Assembly (NCBI GenBank): GCA_020427005.1
Contig: JAGQOY010000003.1
Coordinates: 1 to 64,000, forward strand
DNA length: 64,000 nt
Reading direction: 5' to 3'
DNA from: Planctomycetales bacterium
Lineage (GTDB): Bacteria; Planctomycetota; Planctomycetia; Pirellulales; Pirellulaceae
In this document: positions 55,472 to 64,000 of the stretch, one piece after another
Layout: each line of letters begins with the position of its first letter
How positions within the stretch are numbered: the stretch's first letter is position 1
Position numbers and translations under genes: made by a program
The notes under the pieces: generated by a model
The model's database searches: none
What the model saw: only the letters and a program-made list of their open reading frames with translations
What the model was told of the DNA's origin: nothing

Positions 55472-58168
55472 CTAATTGACTTCGTTGTGCGAGCCATGAT
55501 AAGCACAATTTCCTTTGCCCATTAGGCTTTCCACAGCTTCGATCAGGTCGCTGGCCTTGAAGGGCTTTTGGAGAAAACGATTCACACTCGCATCGGCCAA
55601 TACCGTACTATCCACGCAACCACTAAATAAGATGATCGGTAAATCCGGCCATCGTTGTCGCAATTGGCAGACCAACCATGTACCTGGGTGATTGGGCATC
55701 GATTGGTCGGTGACGACACACCCAATTTTTGCCTGTTCCTGTTCTACTCTAGCTAGGGCCTCAAGTGCGCTGTTGGCCGCGACAACGGTCTTACCGGCCG
55801 TCCGCAACAATTCTGCCGTCGTAGCCAATGCATCGGGATCATCATCGACCAGCAACACGGTTTTCAACTCCACCAATCTCGATTTAGACTGAGACCAAGT
55901 GGTCGCCAAGGGATTGTCTGGCGATGACACAAGGATTTCTTCGCACGAATCGGGGATCAACGGTAAATACACGCATATTTCCGTACCTTCCGGAGAAATA
56001 GAGTGCACGTCAATTGCACCGTTGCACGAGCGCACAATTCCCTGAACTGAGGATAGCCCCAACCCACGTGCTCTCCCGCGCGTCGAAAAATATGGATCGA
56101 ACATTCTCTGTCTGACTGCGACAGTTAGTCCCTCCCCTTCGTCGTAGACACAGATACGAACGAAGTCCCCCGGTTCAGTACCCTCATGCCTCAGCAATCG
56201 GTCCAGCGTCGCTCGATTCAATTGCGTACAGGACAAACGCAAGGTGACGTGTCCACCCGTCGGATTTGCCTCAGATGCATTTGTAACTAAGTTGACAACG
56301 ATTTGTTGTAACTGCATGTCTGAAATCGGAATTTGGGCTTGTTGTAGATGGCAGTCGAAAATCAACTGTGATTGATTGTGAGTGTGGCACAACGCCTGCA
56401 ACATCCCTAACGACTTTCTCAGGCAACTGACAACCTCGGTCGACGCCTCTTCAATCGTTCGACGGCCCAGGAATTGAATGAGCTGTTTTGTTAAATCCGC
56501 AGCTCGTAAAGATACCGATGCAACTTGCTCAAACATATCGTTCTTGCGCTTAACATCCGGGTAGAGTTGTCCCAATTCGGCCGAACCGTTGATCGCGGTT
56601 AAGAGATTGTTGAAATCATGCGCTACGCCTGCCGCCATCACATTGAGCGAATCGATCCGATCCTGCTCGGCCACGCGCTGTTGCAGCTCGAGCTGAAGAT
56701 CTCTCTGCCTTACTAGCTGCGCTCCCGCAACTCGCAATTCCTGGGCCAACTTCGATCTGGACCTATATCCCATCCAAAGTGCAATAGTGCACATCGAAAT
56801 GAAAATAAGGCTTAATGCTAGAACAACTGCTAACTCAGTCTGAGCGCGGATCTGCGCGTCATGCAATGCGTCGCGATTCTTTAGCTCACTGCTTTCGTAT
56901 TGTTGATTAAGTTGCCCCAATGTGTCTTTCAATCTCTCTAATTCCCCGTTGTCTTCTGCATCTCGGACCGCCTGGATCTTTGTTTCGGCAATCCGCGCAT
57001 ATGCGAGGGCTGAGGCGGGATCACCGTTGGCTTCCGCTAGCTTTGAGATCTCTTGGGCTAGTTCTAAACATTGTCTGACGTCTCCAATGTTCTCAGCCTG
57101 CTCAAAAAGGGACGTAAGATTTTTTAGTTTTTCATTGGTCTGTAAGGTCTGATTATCCAGTTCGGCCAACTCTTGTCGGGCCTCAATTGAGGATACGGAG
57201 CTTCCAGTCGCCTCTGCAGCGGACAGGGCGTTTTCAAAATGTTTCCTACCTGTTGCTCTATCGCCTTCAGCTACACTTACCGACCCGAGCCCCAAATGGC
57301 AAATGATTTGGAAGTCTAGCCACTGCCCCTGCGTCGATAATTCAAGAGCCTCTTCGAGCAAAGCTCTCGCTTTTTCCAAATTCCCGAGCCGATATTCGAC
57401 TTTACCAAGGTTCGACGCTGAAGCAGCAATCATGAATGAATTCTCGGAGGCCCGTGCCGAGGCAAGCACAGTCTCATATTCTATGGCTGCTTCTTCAAAC
57501 CGGCCAAAATCCGTCAACACTTCTGCCAGGTTGTGATGAAGCATGGATAGTAGGCCTGAGTTGCGCAACCTTGTGGCAATCTCTAACGCCAACCGAAAAT
57601 GTGTAATCGATGTTTCATAATGTTGGAGCCGAGCTTCATTAGTCGCCAATTCATTGTGCAAAAGTGCCGGGTAGTAGGTCTGGTCCTGCAGTTCATCTGA
57701 GATTTCCAACCCCTCTCGCGCAGCATCGCTCCCACTCTGGTAGTCGCCAGTTTCAAGACAGGCAGCTGCCTTGAATCTTAAAGTACGACGAAGAAGCGCA
57801 GAATCCATCAGTTCACGGGAAAGCGATTCTGCTTCAATCAAGAACTTGAGTGCTTCCGCGTGATTGCCACGCAAGCACAAACCGGAGCCTGCTATCCAAC
57901 AGAATTGAGCCCGTTGTTGGGGCAGCATTTCACCAGCCGAATCTTCCGCCAGCCGACGTTCGGCCATTTGGACAGCTTCGGGTGGAGATGTTTTTAACAG
58001 TTCGAGAGCCTTGGAAATCAACTCATCATCCACTTGGCGACTGCCAGTCTCTCCAGCAACCTGGCCTGAATTATCCTGTTGACTTTCCGTCTGTTGCATT
58101 GCTCCTACCTGTATCTCAGGAGCAAGATTCATCCAAAATACTAGGAAAAGATACAGCCAGGTTTTCAT
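55472..58168 (-). CDS. TPR-containing hybrid histidine kinase
   Basis: A signal peptide (about 1-24) precedes TPR repeats (about 60-430; for example ITHFRLALEIATRL and ARALLEEALELSTQGQW), then one membrane segment (about 445-468) and a coiled coil. The kinase has phospho-acceptor His517 (GVAHDFNNLL), an HATPase domain (about 610-740) with GLGLSSVQGIV, and a C-terminal receiver domain (about 770-890) with Asp821 (VTDQSMP). The periplasmic TPR sensor resembles those of the TPR-kinase class. No phosphotransfer domain is visible, so the receiver may regulate the kinase itself. It is convergent with the ABC operon. Confidence 0.92.
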   Translation of the reverse strand: MKTWLYLFLVFWMNLAPEIQVGAMQQTESQQDNSGQVAGETGSRQVDDELISKALELLKTSPPEAVQMAERRLAEDSAGEMLPQQRAQFCWIAGSGLCLRGNHAEALKFLIEAESLSRELMDSALLRRTLRFKAAACLETGDYQSGSDAAREGLEISDELQDQTYYPALLHNELATNEARLQHYETSITHFRLALEIATRLRNSGLLSMLHHNLAEVLTDFGRFEEAAIEYETVLASARASENSFMIAASASNLGKVEYRLGNLEKARALLEEALELSTQGQWLDFQIICHLGLGSVSVAEGDRATGRKHFENALSAAEATGSSVSSIEARQELAELDNQTLQTNEKLKNLTSLFEQAENIGDVRQCLELAQEISKLAEANGDPASALAYARIAETKIQAVRDAEDNGELERLKDTLGQLNQQYESSELKNRDALHDAQIRAQTELAVVLALSLIFISMCTIALWMGYRSRSKLAQELRVAGAQLVRQRDLQLELQQRVAEQDRIDSLNVMAAGVAHDFNNLLTAINGSAELGQLYPDVKRKNDMFEQVASVSLRAADLTKQLIQFLGRRTIEEASTEVVSCLRKSLGMLQALCHTHNQSQLIFDCHLQQAQIPISDMQLQQIVVNLVTNASEANPTGGHVTLRLSCTQLNRATLDRLLRHEGTEPGDFVRICVYDEGEGLTVAVRQRMFDPYFSTRGRARGLGLSSVQGIVRSCNGAIDVHSISPEGTEICVYLPLIPDSCEEILVSSPDNPLATTWSQSKSRLVELKTVLLVDDDPDALATTAELLRTAGKTVVAANSALEALARVEQEQAKIGCVVTDQSMPNHPGTWLVCQLRQRWPDLPIILFSGCVDSTVLADASVNRFLQKPFKASDLIEAVESLMGKGNCAYHGSHNEVN

Positions 58169-58395
58169 CTCAGAGCCAAAATGTAGCGAACAAAACAGTT
58201 TTCGTAGGCCCTCAAAGACGCATTACTTTCACGATCTGCGCCTTTTCCCCTTGGCGTAAGTATCGCCGAATAGAGCCTGAACTTCTAGTCTATTGAGGCC
58301 CCGGACCGGTCCCCGAAGTTAGCATCCGGGTTCGTCTTTTGCCAGCTGACACCGTTGGAAATTGTTGGCGAACGAAGAATAACGGCGTCTACTAC

Positions 58396-60063
58396 TCAAG
58401 GCGAGTATGTTACTTTGAGAAGGCTGCCTGTTCCCGCCTCATATTTATCATCTACCACCCAAGCATTGCGTACGAGAATATAAAGACTACCATCGCTTGA
58501 GATTCTCAAATCAACCGGGCGACGAATTCCTTGGGCGAAAGTTGCTGCTGCGTTGTTGTTTTCAGCGTCGGCAGTCAAAGGATCAATAGCATGGATCCAG
58601 CCATGCACAAAATCTGCAAACAGGTACTTACCTAACCATTCCTTTGGCCAGTCCAGTGTTTCTGGAACGAAGGCACCGCCTCCAATGGACGCTTGTGGAT
58701 AGACATGGACTGGTCCCACAAACCCGTTGCCCTGCCTAGGACCATGGTCGACTGTTGGCCACCCATAGTTTGCTCCAGCGATCCCAGGGTTGATTTCCTC
58801 GAACTTACCCCCTACATCGTTGATCAACATGCTTCCCGTACGGCTACTGATCGCGAAGGTAAAAGGGTTGCGACAGCCGAGAGCCCAGATTGCGCGGTAT
58901 TTTCCAATAGCTTTATTGAAGAATGGATTGTCATTGGGTATGGAACCATCTGCCCGCAACCGAAGCATCTTTCCTTGAAGAGTATCTAGTCGCTGGGCTG
59001 GTTCGCCTGCTGTCTGTTCTCCAATCGCAATGTATAGACAACCATCATTGCCAAAATGCAAAGCTCCTCCCTGGTGGCCCGCGGGCACATTGCCTCCCAG
59101 CTTCGTTTGATCGTCCCCTTCCAATAGGATCTCTTCGGTCCCAGGTAGCATCTGGTTCCCCTGGACCCGGATGCGACTGATCACGTGATGAGGATAAGGA
59201 GCGCCTTCGACATAGCAAACATACACAAAGGAAACTTCAGGAAACTGAGGGTGGACTGTAACACCTATCAACCCTCGTTCCCAATCCATAAGGGCCGGGA
59301 ATGTCGCCATGGGTTCGAGAAGCAGTTGATCGTTTTCTACTACCCGCAATGACCCTTTCTGCTCGCAAATGAGCAGGCGGCTATCAGGTAGTATTTCCAT
59401 GGCAACCGCGCCATCTAAACCTGTGGCAATTACGCGGACGGCAAAACCTGGCGGCAAAGTAATGGGGCCAGTTGTGCCTGCTCCAAATTTCGATGGACCC
59501 GTTCTAAGCGTTTCTAGATAAGTGATCAAATCAAAGATTTCGCTAGGTTTCAACAATTCGGAAATGTTGCTAGGCATTAATGAAACAGCATCAACTTTCT
59601 CTTGAAGGACGGCTGCAGTTGATAATATTTGCTCGCGCCCCTCGGAATCTACGATTTTCAAGTTCTGCTCAGTTCGATTCTTCACGATCCCAGCAACAAT
59701 CTGGTTGTCAATGGTCAAGAATCTGGAAGTATGAAATCCCTCCACGATTTGTCTTGAAGGTTCAAGCACCGATTCAATTAGATGTGGCCGGTCAAATTTA
59801 CCTCCAATCGCTGAAAGATCAGGCCCAACACCTCCACCTTGCGTCGCCACACGATGGCAAATGGAACATTTGGTTCTTTGATCTTCAAAAAATAGTTTTC
59901 GGCCTCTCCGCGGGTCTCCTGTTGCCGATAAAGCCTGACGTTGCAATTCGTTCAGGGAGGCGTTCGCGACTGTTTGCGCAGCCGATGGCACGCTGACTTG
60001 TCCCACGCATTCAGCTGTTAATGCAACAAGGAGAATGGAGATGATCCGGAAATAGCGCCCCAT
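58396..60063 (-). CDS. Exported haem-c domain fused to PQQ-type sugar dehydrogenase
   Basis: A signal peptide (about 1-22) precedes a haem-binding domain of the Pirellula type (about 45-195). It holds CSICH (Cys66, Cys69, His70) followed by GVGPDLSAIGGKFDRPHLIESVLEPS (split: GVGPDLSAIGG, then HLIESVLEPS). Residues about 205-555 form a beta-propeller of the soluble glucose/sorbosone dehydrogenase family (DRGLIGVTVHPQF-type element, GHQGGALHFGNDG, GCRNPF). In related proteins the haem domain usually follows the dehydrogenase; here it comes first. It should oxidise a sugar or alcohol in the periplasm and pass electrons to its own haem. The substrate is unknown. Note that the propeller motif reads ERGLIGVTVHPQF in this protein. 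Confidence 0.9.
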   Translation of the reverse strand: MGRYFRIISILLVALTAECVGQVSVPSAAQTVANASLNELQRQALSATGDPRRGRKLFFEDQRTKCSICHRVATQGGGVGPDLSAIGGKFDRPHLIESVLEPSRQIVEGFHTSRFLTIDNQIVAGIVKNRTEQNLKIVDSEGREQILSTAAVLQEKVDAVSLMPSNISELLKPSEIFDLITYLETLRTGPSKFGAGTTGPITLPPGFAVRVIATGLDGAVAMEILPDSRLLICEQKGSLRVVENDQLLLEPMATFPALMDWERGLIGVTVHPQFPEVSFVYVCYVEGAPYPHHVISRIRVQGNQMLPGTEEILLEGDDQTKLGGNVPAGHQGGALHFGNDGCLYIAIGEQTAGEPAQRLDTLQGKMLRLRADGSIPNDNPFFNKAIGKYRAIWALGCRNPFTFAISSRTGSMLINDVGGKFEEINPGIAGANYGWPTVDHGPRQGNGFVGPVHVYPQASIGGGAFVPETLDWPKEWLGKYLFADFVHGWIHAIDPLTADAENNNAAATFAQGIRRPVDLRISSDGSLYILVRNAWVVDDKYEAGTGSLLKVTYSP

Positions 60064-60143
60064 AATTCGCCCAGTTAAACAAATGAATACTGACTAATTT
60101 TGTATGCAAAGAGCTCAACGACAACTACTCGTTATCAGCCCAA

Positions 60144-61121
60144 TTACTGAGCCTCTAACATGGAACGAATCTCCGATGCAATATCATGTGTGGCTTTGAT
60201 GCCATACTCGACAACGCCAGCGAAATGAACAAATCCGTGAATTGCACCAGGATATTGAATGTGTTTGACGGGAATCCCAGCGGCGGATAGAAGCTCCGCG
60301 TATCTCTCTCCTTCATCTCGTAGTACATCGTACTCGGCAGTGACTACAAGCGTAGGTGGTAGGCCCTGCAAATTGCTCTCAAGTGTCGGAACGCAATAGG
60401 AAGTTACGTTCTGTTCTCCCAAGTATTGTTTCCAGAACCAAATCATATCTGCGCGGGTAAGCCCAAAATCTGTAGCAAATGAATGATAGGATCTTGTGTT
60501 ACACTCATGGTCCATTACAGGGTAAATCAACACTTGTCCCTTAAGGAAGTCTTGTGAAGTATCTCGTAGTTTCAGGGCCACTGCTGCGGCCAAATTGCCA
60601 CCTGCACTATCCCCAGCGACAACTACTCGACAGCTATCTACGCCGTACTTTTGGGCATCCTGGTCAATCAATCTCAAGACTTCAAAACAGTCTTCTAGCG
60701 CAGCCGGAAAAGGATGTTCAGGGGCCAAACGGTAATCCACACTAATTACAACGACGTTGGCGGCTAGTGACAATCGGCGACACAAGGCATCATGAGTATC
60801 GAGATCTCCCAGCACCCAGCCACCACCATGGAAATACACGACGACTGGAAAAATGGTTGCAGTTGAATGACTCGGTCGATAGAAGCGAACGGGTACATAG
60901 CCCATTAACGTATCGGTAATTTTGATCTCTTCTGGTCCACTACCAAAAACGTCCTGAAAACTATTAAATCGCTTACGCCCTTCGCTGGGAGTTAACTCAT
61001 GCCATCGAGGACCCGGGTTTTCCGCGATCGCATCGAGGAACGATTTGCAACCCGCCTCCAGTTGAATTTCCTGATTGGATTCCAATTTGAACTCTCCTTT
61101 TCTGGGAAACTCCGATCGCAT
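60144..61121 (-). CDS. HSL-family alpha/beta-hydrolase (esterase/lipase)
   Basis: The oxyanion motif FHGGGW (97-102), nucleophile Ser172 (GDSAGG), Asp265 (YDVLRDEG) and His295 (AIHGF) form the complete hormone-sensitive-lipase-type set. At 325 residues with no signal peptide, it is a cytoplasmic carboxylesterase or short-chain lipase. Same strand as the dehydrogenase and the 748-residue gene; an operon is possible but not proven. Confidence 0.93.
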   Translation of the reverse strand: MRSEFPRKGEFKLESNQEIQLEAGCKSFLDAIAENPGPRWHELTPSEGRKRFNSFQDVFGSGPEEIKITDTLMGYVPVRFYRPSHSTATIFPVVVYFHGGGWVLGDLDTHDALCRRLSLAANVVVISVDYRLAPEHPFPAALEDCFEVLRLIDQDAQKYGVDSCRVVVAGDSAGGNLAAAVALKLRDTSQDFLKGQVLIYPVMDHECNTRSYHSFATDFGLTRADMIWFWKQYLGEQNVTSYCVPTLESNLQGLPPTLVVTAEYDVLRDEGERYAELLSAAGIPVKHIQYPGAIHGFVHFAGVVEYGIKATHDIASEIRSMLEAQ

Positions 61122-61199
61122 GCGCAGCCCTACAAACGAACCAATAGCGACCGACGCTAGGGAATTTTGTGGATCGAATCATGCTAAAAATAAATAGGG

Positions 61200-63446
61200 T
61201 CAACGAGAGTCGTTTGATTGGTAGCGAATGGTCAATTCCGGTCCAGGATACAAAACCTCGATGCCATGATGTTCTGTATCAGAAAGCAATTGGATTTTGT
61301 TTCGACCATCGCGTAGCCAGTCCACTGGAATTGAATGCGACGTGTAAATGACACTATGCGAACCATTACTGGCCACTTCTAAAGGTTGACCATTAAGTTG
61401 GAAATAATTCTCAACTTCACCCCGCCCTCCATCCCAAATGCAAGTTTGTAGCATTGCACGTTCAAGCGATTCCATCGGAACCGGAAGCAAGAATGTGCAA
61501 CCTCGGACTCGCCCAGCTCGGCTCCAGAATGGAATAGACAAATCCTGCGCCGACAATCGCTGGACAAAGACTCCCGGTGGGTGTCGGACTGTCGGAACAT
61601 TGGCTGGGGCCGTTTGAACAAACAAAGATCTGGATTTCCAGTATCTGTCTCCAGCTTGCTGCCGAGAAAGCTCTCGGGCCAGACTCTCGCCTTCGTTTGT
61701 GAGTTCGACCAATGCACATACCTGTGCATTGTCTTGAGCGGGCAACATCGAAACATCCCAAATGATCTCATAGGGGGCCTCATACACCGTTCCAATGTGT
61801 CCCAGCGGTTGCTTTCGTTTTGTCATACCGTGCCAGTCAAATTCATCTCCATCTCCATTTTCATCGAATCCTTCGTATCGCGCCAAGAAGTGAACTTGCG
61901 CAATGCGAGCCTGCATTTTTTCGGTCAGCTGCAAACTTAAATGCATGGTTTCGTCTGTTGGCGAGGATTCTATAGTCAGAACCGGTAAGCCGGGGCATAT
62001 CTCATTCAACTCCCGAACGCGAGCATCTGAAGCTGGCAGGAGAGCATCCAAAGCGGCCTCTTCAACAATAAAATGCCCCCAAAACGTTTGGTCTCCGTCT
62101 ACGGCAAATTGGAGAGCGTTAAGACCGCGTACTAGATCAGTAATCTTCAGTTGAAGCTGTTTGTATCCATGAGAGCATTGCTCGTCTGTTGGAACTGGTA
62201 ATGTATATGTCGTTCGACCATTAATGGTGATCCTTCGATTGGTAGAATGAGGGTGACCTCCCCAAAATTCAACGTACAGTCTTGCCGCATCAATCTGCCT
62301 CAAATCTTCTTCGAATGGTATCAACATCAGGCCGTTACCACGAGTCTCTTGGCGATCATGATAAGTCGGGTGGGTCGCCACATAGGGATCGTTGACCCGA
62401 AAGCGATTATTGACTGGTGGATTGGCGAATTCATCTCCGAGCTGGAACCAATATCGTTGGAAGACAGCAGGAGAGTCCGTGGGCCAAATTCGACCATAAG
62501 GAGGTTGTGGGCCGCGCCACCCGCCTGTGTGCCCCTGCTGACTCCCGTCGTTCGATTCACGGTCAAGCTTCATGGGAAGCCAAGTGTCAGCTATCTGTGC
62601 AATTTGAGAATGTCTGGCATGCTCATCAGCCGATTCAGAAACCCTTACAAAACCTAGTCGGAATTGTGACGGCGCAGACCGCAACAGAGGTTGAGTACCT
62701 GGGCCGCGTCCGAAACCGAATACCAACATCCCGTCCGTTGCTTCGAGTTGTTTATGGCCGTTGCCCATCAACCAGAAGGTGTCATCCTGGTCGTCTAACT
62801 GCAGCTGTTTGAGTACTAATACATACGGACTATTCTGCTGACCAAAATACACCCACTGCCAGCGACCAAACCGCTGTCGATTGCGATCCGGCAACTGCCC
62901 AAATGGACCTTCACTATCAGTGCCCCCATATGTGGTTGAAGGCGACCAATTACCTGCAACGGGACCTTCATAAAGAAACCAATAGGGTCGATTTGGGTCG
63001 ACCTCGAGTATAGAAATCATTGCGCTTTGGTCATCAAATGTCCACAACCATTTCCATCGACCGCTAAACGAAGTCACTTCAATTGAATTGTCAGCAACGA
63101 TTTTCGATTGGCATTTGTCAAATCCCGGGTGTCCTACTCCAGCATCAGGATTTTCGCTGCCAAAAACCATGTTCGGCAATCCGCGATAACCGGCTGCGGC
63201 GGAATCCGGAAATTTGTTGAGGGGGTGGCTACGAAATGCGATCCAGTCGGCGCCTTGATTATCAACCAATCTAGAAAATCCACCGGAGGCTTGATCTAAC
63301 CAATACGTCGCAGAACTGGTCCGAATGACAAAATGTGGACGGTTTTCGTACTGCTCCTCGTATATGCGCACATTGGCTAGCGTATCACGTTGGCTAGCAA
63401 AAAATAAGCAGACCAAAATAACTAACGGTCGACAAAGTCCAGCCAT
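61200..63446 (-). CDS. Large exported beta-rich protein of unknown function
   Basis: The ATG at 63446 is followed by a signal peptide (about 1-24, TLANV). The mature 724 residues are beta-rich and Trp- and Gly-rich, with segments such as RWKWLWTFDDQ, GPVAGNWSPSTTYGG and FWLMGNGHKQLEA. The middle (about 370-480) reads like a carbohydrate-binding or galactose-binding-like domain (FWGGHPHSTNRRITINGRT). I recognise no catalytic motif. A role in polysaccharide binding or degradation is inference. It ends 78 bases before the esterase gene, same strand. Confidence 0.8.
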   Translation of the reverse strand: MAGLCRPLVILVCLFFASQRDTLANVRIYEEQYENRPHFVIRTSSATYWLDQASGGFSRLVDNQGADWIAFRSHPLNKFPDSAAAGYRGLPNMVFGSENPDAGVGHPGFDKCQSKIVADNSIEVTSFSGRWKWLWTFDDQSAMISILEVDPNRPYWFLYEGPVAGNWSPSTTYGGTDSEGPFGQLPDRNRQRFGRWQWVYFGQQNSPYVLVLKQLQLDDQDDTFWLMGNGHKQLEATDGMLVFGFGRGPGTQPLLRSAPSQFRLGFVRVSESADEHARHSQIAQIADTWLPMKLDRESNDGSQQGHTGGWRGPQPPYGRIWPTDSPAVFQRYWFQLGDEFANPPVNNRFRVNDPYVATHPTYHDRQETRGNGLMLIPFEEDLRQIDAARLYVEFWGGHPHSTNRRITINGRTTYTLPVPTDEQCSHGYKQLQLKITDLVRGLNALQFAVDGDQTFWGHFIVEEAALDALLPASDARVRELNEICPGLPVLTIESSPTDETMHLSLQLTEKMQARIAQVHFLARYEGFDENGDGDEFDWHGMTKRKQPLGHIGTVYEAPYEIIWDVSMLPAQDNAQVCALVELTNEGESLARELSRQQAGDRYWKSRSLFVQTAPANVPTVRHPPGVFVQRLSAQDLSIPFWSRAGRVRGCTFLLPVPMESLERAMLQTCIWDGGRGEVENYFQLNGQPLEVASNGSHSVIYTSHSIPVDWLRDGRNKIQLLSDTEHHGIEVLYPGPELTIRYQSNDSR

Positions 63447-64000
63447 ATCGTACTTTTACCTCAATAACAAAGGACAATAAGGTAAGGTCAGATCATCGCT
63501 CCCAGGCGATGGTGATTCCCGGTAGTCATCCACTTCCATTGGAAACGCTATTGCCAAAGATTGTTGAGAGTTGACAGGGATCACGCTGACCGTCATCTGC
63601 AATTATTGCAAAACTCTTTCTTGACGTGACCAAACGTGTCCAACGACTGGCGAAAAATTGTGGCATGGTTGTTTTTTGCCACTTTTGCCGTTGGAGATGA
63701 GTCCCAAAGACTCTTACGAATCATGTCATTTGCCGTTCTGGACTCCACCCCGGCTTCCACCCAATTGCGTTTTTTATGGGACGAGCCTGAGCTTGTCGCC
63801 ACAAATACCAGTTCTTGTACCGCGAGCCGAGAAGCCGCGGAGCATTCCAGTTCCTCAAATAATGCCAAGGGACATCATGGTACAAACATAAGGCAATTAG
63901 CCCCCAAGAGACCCGAGTGTATCAACCGCTCAACTCGAATTGGCAAAGAGGTACGACTGGGTAGTGTGATGATCCGCCTTCTTAAGAGCTACGGAATTAC
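63447..64000. other. Window-end stretch without a supported gene
   Basis: About 550 bases. Short frames on both strands (for example 63593-63868 minus and 63658-63891 plus) do not read as protein. A gene may begin just beyond the window. Confidence 0.5.

Noticed and set aside
63593..63891. Overlapping small genes on both strands near the window end
   Set aside because: Neither translation reads as protein, and they overlap each other.

Overview
The window looks like chromosome of a planctomycete, most likely order Pirellulales (inference). Markers for this are the DUF1592/1588/1585 cytochrome-type protein, a DUF1080 sugar-hydrolase protein, a Pirellula-type haem-binding domain, many very long exported proteins of unknown function, a MoxR/DUF58/BatA-like/VWA cluster, and a lipid A plus outer-membrane assembly gene set. 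GC content looks balanced. Coding density is high, with frequent GTG and TTG starts. I found no rRNA, tRNA, insertion sequence, phage or CRISPR.

Layout. 1-4.5 kb: a translationally coupled operon of a HemN-like radical SAM protein (cut by the window edge), a GcvH-like lipoyl carrier, a protein with two 4Fe-4S clusters and an exported S9 peptidase. 4.7-7.1 kb: a FixJ-type response regulator and an HtrA-type protease. 7.1-17.4 kb: a 2229-residue and an 1183-residue exported membrane protein in one operon; the larger one is two tandem modules, and the second module carries its own internal leader peptide and candidate start. 17.5-21.8 kb: DUF1080 and DUF1592 proteins, each with a short tandem-repeat array nearby. 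22.2-26.1 kb (minus): skp, lpxC, lpxA and a GnnA-like dehydrogenase. 26.5-30 kb (plus): rnhA, recO, a BamD-like lipoprotein and an LptE-like lipoprotein. These two blocks form an envelope biogenesis region.

30-34.3 kb: an SGNH hydrolase, an NAD-dependent epimerase, an exported methyltransferase and an exported glutathione peroxidase. 34.4-43.6 kb: MoxR, DUF58, BatA-like and VWA genes, with a divergent twin-DUF4159 gene. 43.7-48.9 kb: an orphan pseudopilin, a 1.2 kb gene-free stretch with several hairpins, and a CheY-like regulator coupled to a CHASE/PAS histidine kinase. 48.9-58.2 kb: folC, an ABC exporter operon with a 607-residue partner of unknown function, and a TPR hybrid histidine kinase. 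58.4-63.4 kb: a haem-domain/PQQ-type dehydrogenase, an HSL-family esterase and a large exported protein of unknown function.

The best candidates for undescribed biology are the radical SAM/lipoyl-carrier/ferredoxin operon at the left edge and the fused tandem-module giant protein.
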